Positions 55,341 to 64,000 of a stretch of 64,000 bases of DNA are shown piece after piece. The position numbers were made by a program, and so were the translations under genes. The stretch comes from Aurifilum marmelostoma. Its lineage: Eukaryota > Ascomycota > Sordariomycetes > Diaporthales > Cryphonectriaceae. Under the pieces are notes generated by a model, which saw only the letters and a list, made by a program, of their open reading frames with translations, was not told where the DNA came from and did not search any database. The stretch spans positions 620,001 to 684,000 of the forward strand of contig JAMXSV010000026.1 of the NCBI GenBank assembly GCA_027559495.1. The letters run 5' to 3'. Position 1 is the stretch's first letter. Each line of letters begins with the position of its first letter.

Positions 55341-56645
55341 ATGTTCTCACGTGCCCTTGCCTTCTCAGGCAGGTCTTTGGCCAGCCGCCCCATGCCAGTC
55401 TCTACAGGAGCTGCATTCTCCAGGTAAATTGAAGCCTTTGCCAGATAACACGAAGATAAAGAGAACAATGCCCTCCATGCCCAAGGGATGATGTGTGTTG
55501 TGGGATGCAATTTGCAGCCTCTGGATCAGCTCGTGCATTTCCCAATGACCGGCCCTGCCACCAAAGCTCCAATCCATTCCAGCATGTACCCAAGTAGAGT
55601 AGTGCTATCTTTGTACATCAACATTGTCCACCACATACATACTTCAGCCCAAGTCCTTCCTCTTTTTCTCTTCTCCCTTTCTCCAATCCTCAGTCTTGCT
55701 TTTCGCAGCGGATGGCTATCTCATGGCTTACCCTCGTGGTCATGCCTCTTGACCCGTCCTATTGCTCTTTCGCTTAATCGGAGAACGCGCCAAAATTGAG
55801 ACCTTTTATCAGATATTTCACGGCTACAGCCAACTTCATGTCAACCGAGATATACGTTGGGTAAGTTTATTTGCTCCCTAGTTCGACTCTCTTGTCTAGC
55901 TGGATTTTTACTAACAAGATGGCAGAAATCTCTCATTTCAGCTGCTGGAACAAGATTTGGAGGAAAAATTCCAGTCTTTCGGCGACATTGAACAGATTGT
56001 AAGACTACCCAACAGTGTGTGTCCTCTACAGTTGACCTTCATCAGCTGTTGCCCGAGAGGACGAGTGTGTTTGAGAGGGGCTGAATGCTGACTAGGATGT
56101 TAGAGGATGATCACCAAGGAGAGTGGCGAGTTCAAGGGATTTGCCTATGTCAAATTCAGTGACAACCAGAGAGCTGGAGAGACGAGCCAAACAGTTGCCC
56201 AAGCCGCAATCGACGGCTTGAACGACTCGATGTAAGCTCAGCTGCCTTTCCTTACCAGCCCCCTGTTGGGCTCTGAGCATTGTGACAGACGAGAAACGCT
56301 TGCTTCGCGGAGAACTGACATTGCCACCTCACTCTGCGCAGTCTCGGCGGACGGAGAATGTTCGTGCAGCACATAAGGGAGAGAGGCGAGCGACCGAGCT
56401 TCGGTAGCCGTGAGGGTGACAACTTCGGACGGGAAGGCTACGGCCGAGGTGGCTACAGCCGCGGTGGTGACCGTAGTGGAGGGTTCAATCGTGGCAACCG
56501 AGGTGGCTCTTATGACCGGAATGGCGGTTATGGACGGGGCGGCGGTGGATACCGTGGCCGCGGCGGTGGCAGCCGGGGAGGCTATGGACGCGATGGTGGT
56601 CGCAGAAACAACGATGGAGACAACTACGGCGACGTCAGCTTCTGA
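55341..56645 (+). CDS. Predicted mitochondrial glycine-rich RRM protein
   Basis: Five exons (55341-55423, 55813-55860, 55926-55998, 56104-56231, 56342-56645) close to 211 residues. The first exon encodes a Ser/Arg-rich stretch free of acidic residues (MFSRALAFSGRSLASRP) that looks like a mitochondrial presequence. A 389-base intron joins it to YFTATANFMSTEIYVGNLSFQ. The RRM is single, with RNP2 IYVGNL and RNP1 KGFAYVKF. It is followed by an RGG/YGRGG tail (RGGYSRGGDRSGG, RGGGGYRGRGG) suited to binding RNA and to methylation. An internal ATG (55838) would start a form lacking the presequence, which would be cytosolic or nuclear. It may act in mitochondrial RNA metabolism; the exact target is unknown. 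Confidence 0.78.
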
Positions 56646-57069
56646 GCTGCCCGGCACGAAAGGGAAACATCCGACCTCAGCTTGGCCAGTCAGTCTATAA
56701 CGTTGCAGCAGGGTTCTGCTGAGGAGTAAATCGGAGCGGCGACCAGAAGAATCGGGTACGTGGTCTCGCCAACAAAAAGGACCGGCAAATTTGCAGCAAG
56801 ACACACGGGCAGGGCATGATGGCAGTCAGTGTTTGTCAATGTCGACTTGTATCATAACGATTCTATATTTACCCTATTCCACTCATCTATGTGTTTCTAG
56901 TCAGTGCCTCGAATTCGCAGAGCAGCAACATACATCTTTGCTCACTACACATTTCGTGCTTCGGCACATCACCAAGCCCAGTCACGACTGTCCGATGGTG
57001 TTCTTTTTTTTTTTTTTTTTTAATCATTTTTGCTTTGAACAACTCAGCTGCTGCGTCAAGAGAGGTCTA
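56646..57069. other. Convergent spacer with poly-T
   Basis: About 420 bases holding the 3' ends of the RRM protein gene and the receptor gene, with an 18-base T run at 57004-57021. Confidence 0.6.
57004..57021. repeat. Poly-T run of 18
   Basis: Uninterrupted T18 on the plus strand, in the 3' flank. Confidence 0.9.
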
Positions 57070-58761
57070 CTATGAAGCCTGCCCATACCACGCACGCGAG
57101 TCCAGCTCCATGACGTTGCTGACCCGCGGAGAGCACGGCGGCGGGAGCACAAGCTCAGGGCAGCCTGAACCAGAGGATATCCAGGTATTCACACCATGAG
57201 TGCCAGTCATGCCACTGGTCACTGTCCCAGCACCGCCGCCACCACCGCCGCCGCCGGACGACACTACAGTATCTGTACCAAACGTGCCAACCTTGCTGCT
57301 GAACTGGTCCCTCCCGCTGGAGGACACTAGAGTATCCGTGCCGTACGTGCTTGCCTTCCCACCAGAACCACCACCATCACGACGACGATCACCACCTTTC
57401 CCACTCTCCACGTCGCTGGGGTTACCATAGGTCCAGGTGCGACTGCTCCCCATATAGTACTGGGTCCTCTTGACCCTGGGGCGGAAGAATATGGCGTAGG
57501 TGGGAAGGCATGCGCAGATGATTCCCACCATGGGCTCGACACAGGTGTACATTAGGCTGCAGGACGTGACATAGGTGAAGTCTGAGACGCTGTAAAGGCT
57601 CAGCATTCTGCCTCGTAGGGCGCCGGCGATGCAGACACTGAAGAACTGATGTCAGCATCCATTCATTGACGACCACAGTGGTATGGAGTGGGCGTTGGTA
57701 TCCACCCCTGGGTCTGAATGACGGCCGGAGGTCGGGTGCATTCGTGAATTCGTCAAAAACATCGGGGTTGAAAAGCTTACAATAAACCTAATATGAATAT
57801 ACAACAAATGCCCACTTTCTTCTTCGCTGAAATCTTGATCTTGTATACTGATGAGGTTTATCTCGAGTTAGTGAGTGCAGCTTGTTGGAATAATAAAACA
57901 TCTGGAGGCGAGCCCCATAAGAGGTGACCATCAACACCGAGGTCCCAACACATACCATTATGAATGGGAAGAAGAAGCACCAACGCGTCGATGACGGTGT
58001 CACAGATGCCCATCCACATGAAGTAGTCATAAGAGAGACAGGTGCCCGACTGGGTTGCCGAGCTGCTATCATACCGCTCCCAAAAAAACGAGATGGGCCG
58101 GCAGGCCACCAGGAGAAGTATCGTGTTGGTGATCCAGAACAGGACAGCCAGGACCATGCAGAACCTCGTGGCGAAGCCACGGCCGAAGAGGCGCTCGTAG
58201 AAGAAGAGGATAGAGAACTTGGTCAGGGCCACGCTGGTAGCATAGATCTCGGTGTCGGCCCTGTTGATGATGACGGTCATGAGTTAATCGATGTGTAAAT
58301 ATAAAGAACGTGGAGAAAAGAATCGTACTATGGCACAAAAGAGGCATAGGCAAGACCAATATACATAAATCTAGCTTACCATGTAACCTTCAATATGCTG
58401 ACCAGCTCGGCTTCGCTCAATACCCAGATGTGATGTCCAGCACCATAGTGTAGACTGAGAATAGCACAGATCAGCGTGCCTAGGCAGACGATCTGATCAA
58501 GACATATTACAGTCATTTTTTAGCATGCTGTACGCAACCACAGGATAACCAGATGGGTACTCTTGGTCAAGAACTTACCAGCGAGGCCAGAAGGAGATAA
58601 TCATCTGTTGCCAACCCACCGGGCATCCGCCTCCGGGCCACGAAACGCAGGATAACAGCACCCACCCCAGATACTGTCAGGATTGTCACCGCAGCGATGG
58701 ACGAAACGGTGTGGTCGGCCGACATGTCGATGCCCTCTGGAGCTGGCTCCATGGCAGACAT
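57070..58761 (-). CDS. Fungal rhodopsin-type (SAT4/PTH11-like) seven-helix membrane protein
   Basis: Five exons (58761-58579, 58492-58380, 58260-57956, 57847-57781, 57637-57070) sum to 411 residues. The family (PF20684) has seven helices and includes PTH11-like receptors of plant-associated fungi. The hallmarks appear in order: RFVARRRMPGGLATDDYLLLAS with the acidic pair; the loop YGAGHHIWVLSEAELVSILK; TEIYATSVALTKFSILFFYERLF; the Cys-containing LVACRPISFFW with CLSYDYFM; the IKISAKKKVGICC loop; and CSLMYTCVEPMVGIICACLP. There is no CFEM domain at the N-terminus. The cytoplasmic tail of about 130 residues has a repeated Gly-Thr-Asp-Thr motif and a G8 run. ATG 58845 also lies in frame and cannot be excluded as the start. 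Ligand unknown. Confidence 0.85.
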
Positions 58762-61444
58762 CGTGAAACAAGAGGGTGGACGCAGCCAAACAATGTTGTG
58801 GTCAGTGAGTCCTCGAAAACGTGCTGCATCATATCCACCATTCACTCCAGTCGGGAGAGGGGAGGCAATAATTACTTTTCTGAGGGATCGGCGGTGGAAT
58901 ATTTAACAGAGCGTTCGGCGATACAAACAAGGCGGCTCCTCCTCCTCCTCTTCCTCCTCAACCTCGTGGCGATCGCGTATCTACCCTGGCTAGGTCGAGG
59001 ATTGAAACTTGTCTCGATCAGGCATCGAGCTCAAATCTCTCATGGGCCAGGATGACGAGTATGATGATGTGTGTGTAGCAGTGCATATGTACCTCTGATC
59101 CTGAGACAATTCCTCCCGCTTCTCCCTTGTTTTCGGTAGGGAACAAGTAATTACTTGTGAGCCAATTACATCCAATGTCTAATCTCATTTACTGGCAACC
59201 AATTTACCCCTCCCCCACACGAATAAATAATGTATGGGATATACAAATCGCGGCGAGGGCAAGTAATTACTCGTCCCGGCTGATACGTCAAGAAGCGCTT
59301 TTCAGCTTATGACCGGCTTACACTGTACCAGCCCACGATACCATTGGGGGCAGGAACTTTTATTCACTTGGGGGAGGCGAAGTTGATCTAGGCCTATAGT
59401 ATGTCCAGTTTCATTGGTAAAAGTACTTACTGCAGAGTGCCGGCTTTTACTTGACCGCCTCGGTCCCGTCCGCGACCTAATAATCTGCCGAAAAAGATAC
59501 CTGAAAAGAAATCCGAATCATATCATGACTGACATGCTTCAGCTCTACTTCCAAGTGGCCAATCTTGCCTCACTCTGTCTTGACTGGCCTTTTATTGGAA
59601 GACTGCCCCTGGCATGTGTTATTGCTTTCTCAGGTATTCCACAGATAGCAACAAGAGTCCACTGTTCTCCAGGATCAGGCCTTAATGATTCCATGGTGCT
59701 CTCCCACCCCTGGTGGGGAGGTCTTGTATGAAAATAGATGTCTGCTTACGTTCGTCTGTCCCGAAGAAGCAAATCGCATCTCATGGCTGATTAGCGCTCC
59801 CACGTGTCTTACAATCAAGGGATGAAGGACCACACCCCCCCCCCCCCCCCCCCTCCGTCCCCGAAATCCAGGTAGTTCACTCCCACGTGTCTAATTGCCG
59901 CAGATCAGCGAGGCACCCTCCACGGCCAATAGTACCCCCAAAGAGCGATATCCGCGAGTCCAGACTCCCTAGGCCAATCGATTTATACTGACGCTGGAAC
60001 TGTGTCTGGTTACGATGCCCTGAGAGACACCCCGGCCTCTGGCCCTGTCGCTTAAGAATGGCGCCATCTGCTCAAAAGACCACTCAGGCCATCGATGATC
60101 CTGAGCCTGCTCTAGACTGCTCGCTGACGTAGGTGAGCTGGTGTGCGTTGACAACAGGGCCTTCATCATCTTCTTCTTTTCTTTATATTTTCTTCACGAT
60201 ACGGCAGTCTTGAACTGCCTCAGAAATAAATTGCAACATTGCCAGAGAGTAGAGGAGGGATCAGAAAGAAAAAAAAAAAGCTGAAAACCAGGAGCACATC
60301 TCGAAAACAGGGGTCTGATGGTGAATGGGTGCTCTTGAGGTCTGCTTCCTACAGAGACCGGAATCGTGTGTTTATTCTTGAAAACTCCCTTTTCCAAAAG
60401 TCCAAAGCTTCCAATAAAACTTCAAAATTAGAGGCTCAGCTAAGGGCCCAAAATTCCGTGTCTCTTACATAGTCCCAGAAACCTCGCCGACTACGATGGT
60501 GACCTAAGCCCAAGACACGTCGGCCTCAACGCACCCCGACGGTCCCGATAGAGGATCGCAGACTCAACACTGGTTGCTGATTGTCCTTGGTCCTTACTAG
60601 ATGTAGACACGGATGGCTTACAAGTGAAGACAGAACAGACTAACAACGGCGAGACAGAGAGAGGGGGCCTTGAGGCTATGCATACTTCAGGCAGCAGTCT
60701 TTACGTTGCCAAGAGCCTGAGCCGCATTGGGGGCCAAGAAGCCTCCAAGAAAGAAACAAGAGGAAGGGGGAAAAACCCCGCGAGAAGGCTGGTCCCTGAC
60801 ACGTTCGCAAAATATCCATACTGTAGCCACAGCGGTGATCTAATCATCCGGTCCGGGCCGTGACGTACAACCACCTCGAAAGCACGAAACAAAATGAATC
60901 ACAAGAAGGTGGGTGGTGTTAGAGGTTGTGCGGAAGAGACAGATGATTATTGAGGTCCAGAAGTCAGCCTGCACAACGGCCCTGTGATTACTCCATAATT
61001 AGTTGCCTTTAGCCTCTGAAAAATAGAGTACAAGATTCGCGGAACACATACGGATATATGAAGAGTTCTCCGATATTGTGATCTCCCCTCGGCTTCTAAC
61101 GCAATCAAAAAATAAATGATGAGTACCGAAAGGGGAGAAGAAGAAGAAGAAAAAAGAAAGAAAAAATAATAAGAGGAACAGTGATCGGTCCAAATTGAAA
61201 GCATAAAATAATAGTTGCGCTGCTACTTACAAGATTACAAATACTATGAACTGCGGGGTGTTGACATTCGCTGACAAATTGTGTAATGACTATACCAACA
61301 GATATCAAGATGGACAAATTTATCAATACGATTCTTCTTTATAATAGATGGCACATCCGCCAAAACTCGGGCTCTCGTGGATTCCAGGAGATAGAAAGAT
61401 CAGTTTCCTTCAGCGGACGGATTCCGTTATTGATGCATATTACC
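58762..61444. other. Gene-free interval with poly-C tract
   Basis: About 2.7 kb between the divergent receptor and MDR genes. The only notable feature is the 19-base C run (59835-59853). Several open frames of about 100 codons exist but show no domain-like character. Confidence 0.5.
59835..59853. repeat. Poly-C run of 19
   Basis: Uninterrupted C19 on the plus strand. Likely to vary in length between strains and assemblies. Confidence 0.9.
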
Positions 61445-62869
61445 ATGTCGAGCAAGCAAAACTTCGGTCTGATCAGGCGAGGCGCTGGCAACGCCGTCCT
61501 CGAGGCCAAAGCCATGCCACAGCTCCTCCAGGATGACTACGTCCTGGTGAAGACGGAAGCAGTTGCCCTCAACCCGACGGACTGGACCACCCTCGACGCC
61601 GTCGGGGATGACGGCACGCTGGTAGGGTGTGACTATGCCGGTGTCGTCGAGGCAGTGGGCAGCAGTGTGACCAGAGCCTTCAAGAAGGGCGATCGCATCG
61701 CTGGGTTTGGGCACGGAGGTGGGTTCTTAGTAGTTACCAACGAAACACAATTGTGGAATATCGTGACAATTTTTGGAGGGTTGTCCTATCCGAAGGCAAA
61801 CATCCCTGTGAACGGATCGGAAGCGCAACTAATTAACATTGATTGCTCGTCTTCCTAGGTAATGATGCAAACCCCGAGACAGGGGCCTTTGCCCGGTACA
61901 TTGCTGTCAAGGGTGACATCCAGACGCACATTCCCGACGGCGTCAGCTTCGAGGCAGCATCGACAGTAGGAGTTGGTGTCGCGACGGCTGGCTACGCGCT
62001 CTACAAGGTTCTCAACCTCCCTTGGCCGGACACGGATAATGCTGCTGCTGAGCCGCGTCGTGCAGCAGATATGGACACGGATGATAATACCCTTCTGATC
62101 TACGGAGGGAGCACGGCTACTGGAACGCTCGCGATACAATTTGCAAAGCTGTGAGCTGCATATCATTGCCGTCACTAATAATGAGTTACCTTGGTTGGAG
62201 TCTTGATAGTCCTGACATCTCAGGGTAGATCTGGCTGGAGGGTGGTAACGACATGTTCCCCGCGGAATTTTGATCTCGTGAAGGGCCTTGGAGCCGATAT
62301 TGTCTTTGACTACGTACGTATCACTATTCCTCTATAAAGCCTTTATTATCTAGTGGCTCTTCGCATCCGCCGTCTTCCAACTTCTCATATCGTCTTACTG
62401 AATTTCTCTACAGAAAGATCCAGACGTAGGAAACAAGATTCGCCAAGCAACAGCCTCCCGCATAACCAAGGTTCTTGACACGATCAACATAGAGTCCTCC
62501 GCTGCTATCTGCGCACAGGCATTTGGGCCAGACGGCGGCGTGTATTGCAACTTGCTCGGCCTCGATTGTCCCCGCGACGATGTCGAGTCCATCTTCTTCC
62601 TCGGGTACGACATGTCTGGTGAGATGTACAAGTTTGAAGGGGAGACATTCGAGGCCAGACCCGAGGCGTTCGAGTTTGGTCGCAGGTGGCTGGACGTTGC
62701 TGAGAGGCTCTGGGCGGCGGGGAAGTGGACGCCTCATCCTCAGCGGGTGGGCGAGGGGGGACTGCTGGGTCTGCTTGATGGTATGCAGGAGATGCGTGAG
62801 CAGCTGGTTAGTGGTGAGAAGTTGGTCTATCGAGTTGAGGATACGAAGTGGCCCGTCGATAATATTTAG
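61445..62869 (+). CDS. MDR-family oxidoreductase, trans-enoyl-reductase-like
   Basis: Four exons (61445-61718, 61859-62150, 62229-62313, 62414-62869) give 368 residues. It resembles the zinc-independent medium-chain reductases, such as LovC, that serve polyketide synthases, and related quinone-oxidoreductase-like proteins. The N-terminal GroES-like domain has ALNPTDWTTLD and VGCDYAGVVEAVGSSV. The Rossmann domain begins NTLLIYGGSTATGTLAIQFAKL, then SGWRVVTTCSPRNFDLVKGLGADIVFDY. The structural zinc Cys cluster is absent. No polyketide synthase, peptide synthetase or other cluster gene lies in the window on either side, so it may be a stand-alone reductase. Intron 2's acceptor is the AG at 62227-62228, which keeps frame. 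Confidence 0.8.
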
Positions 62870-63140
62870 TAGCTGGAGATGATGAGACATACGAATACAG
62901 ACATGGAACAAATTAATATGGGATATCAGCGTGATCTGGATCGATCTGGTGAAACTGCCTGCTGTGTGCCCGAGAAAGTTAGGGTAATTATTTAATTACT
63001 CAATTACTTAATGAGTGTGTGATGAGCCAACCTTCACAAGATCAATTTCCTAGTACCTAGGTATTCCTCACAATAATCTTGGAACTTTGCGGATTACTTT
63101 CTTCCCAACATATTCGCTCAGAAAACCGCTTCCCACCTTA

Positions 63141-64000
63141 TCACTTGCTCAATTGCTTCCCAATGGTCTTGAACTCATCTGTCCAGCCAGCAACATTGCT
63201 CACCTTCCTGTACGGATCATGGTTCAAGAACTCGGCGTCTACAAAGACAGACTGCCCCAGCGTCACCCTTCCTCGACCTACGAGCCCGGTCTGCTGCCCA
63301 TCATCGCGCCCCAGTGCCTCCCAGGCCTCCAGGACTTGGGCCCCACTGGCGTCCTCGGGAGTGGGGTCTTCCCAGATACTGACCTCGACTTCCTGACCGG
63401 GCCGGAAGAAGAAATTGGGCAGGTCTGCGAGGGTTTTGTTGCATTCTGGGAAGGGCTGCATCGTCTCCTCGCGGACAGAGTCAAACAGCAACACGTACGG
63501 GCGTCCGTTTCCGAACGACAAGGAGGAAGATGAGTCTCCCATGTCGAGGTTGATGTCCGTGGCCGAGAGCTGGGTGTTGGGGGAGGCGAGCAGGGCGTGG
63601 TCGATGTTCAGAGAGCTCGAGTCGCCGTAGAGGTAGAATGGCATCCGGTCTGTCGGGTAGCTGGAGGCAAGATACATGCCGTTGAGCTGGCGGTTCAGCC
63701 AGGGCCGGACAATCTTGAGCGAGGCATCCGGGAGCTCGACGGAATCCTCACTGCGAGTTGGGAGAGAACAATGTCAAGTCAGTATTCTGTGGCATGACTT
63801 GATGACTATCGACAGGGAACAAGGCATAGCATGACTGAGAGAATGTCAGACTTACACAGATCTAAGGCTGATTGTCCCACTCAACTCTCCATTATTCGCG
63901 ATGGCCGCGTTGAGATCAACAGGCTTCTGCGTCTCAAATATCAAGAGGCTATTGGGATGCTGGGACGTCACGTCGTCATACCAGTCCCTCGCATGGCTCG
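63141..64000 (-). CDS. Protein of unknown function, C-terminal part (5' end beyond window)
   Basis: Two exons are visible: the last (63750-63141, stop at 63141-63143) and part of the previous one (64000-63856), joined by an intron at 63751-63855 with GT...AG ends. The fragment is about 250 residues. It reads DWYDDVTSQHPNSLLIFET, then SEDSVELPDASLKIVRP, then WLNRQLNGMYLASSYP, and later FFFRPGQEVEVSIWEDP. Strand-rich and with few charged repeats, it looks like an enzyme or lectin-like domain end, but I do not recognise it. No membrane segment is visible here. Confidence 0.6.

Noticed and set aside
61445..64000. Start of a secondary-metabolite cluster
   Set aside because: Only one reductase and one unknown fragment are visible; no synthase, P450, transporter or cluster regulator is present in the window.
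1..64000. CRISPR arrays, transposons, RIP-degraded repeats, rRNA genes
   Set aside because: I looked for direct repeats with spacers, terminal repeats, reverse-transcriptase or transposase motifs, TA-skewed degenerate tracts and 5S rRNA sequence, and saw none convincing.

Overview
This window is nuclear DNA from a filamentous ascomycete fungus, most likely a Sordariomycete. The genes are split by short introns, mostly 48-95 bases, with GT...AG ends and CTNA(C/T)-type branch sites. Intergenic spacers are 0.3-2.9 kb with pyrimidine-rich leaders, and the gene set (SET1, TOM40, tropomyosin, SSD1, NADP-GDH, POL3, PTH11/SAT4-type receptor) is a fungal one. Family assignments are by recall of family motifs; no database search was run.

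Layout. 1-7 kb: the 3' end of a probable TFIIIC subunit (Tfc3-like), a short gene of unknown function, an FAD monooxygenase, and a 3.4 kb interval whose only gene is an intron-containing tRNA-Gly(CCC). 7-18 kb: a 6-phosphofructo-2-kinase whose bisphosphatase half has lost its catalytic histidine, then TOM40 and the H3K4 methyltransferase SET1. 18-31 kb: a dense housekeeping block with a securin-like protein, tropomyosin, RRP17, BIG1, TRM112, a 78-residue tail-anchored protein, ER cyclophilin and a Tlg1-type SNARE that carries a frame problem. 30-40 kb: GLE1 and SSD1 diverge from a 2.85 kb spacer. 40-52 kb: a secreted ferritin-like Rds1-type protein, NADP-glutamate dehydrogenase and the catalytic subunit of DNA polymerase delta. 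52-64 kb: an uncharacterised acidic protein, GET4, a predicted mitochondrial RRM/RGG protein, a rhodopsin-type fungal membrane receptor, an MDR enoyl-reductase-like enzyme, and the 3' end of an unknown gene running off the window.

Many neighbours are divergent pairs sharing one promoter region: PFK2/TOM40, securin-like/tropomyosin, RRP17/BIG1, cyclophilin/TLG1, GLE1/SSD1, POL3/205-aa protein, GET4/RRM protein. Some pairs share a theme (mRNA export with mRNA translation control; ER with Golgi), but most of the window is ordinary conserved chromosome. I see no CRISPR, prophage, transposon or obvious biosynthetic cluster, and no clear candidate for a wholly new system.

The strongest second looks are: His-to-Ala in the phosphatase motif of the PFK2; Cys-to-Asp at the fourth ligand of the PCNA-binding zinc module of Pol delta; a G7-tract frameshift or 40-base intron in the SNARE gene; the securin-like protein; the remote mitochondrial presequence exon; and two or three small unrecognised proteins. 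Exon borders were placed by hand from splice consensus and reading-frame closure; each multi-exon model described as closing sums to a multiple of three.
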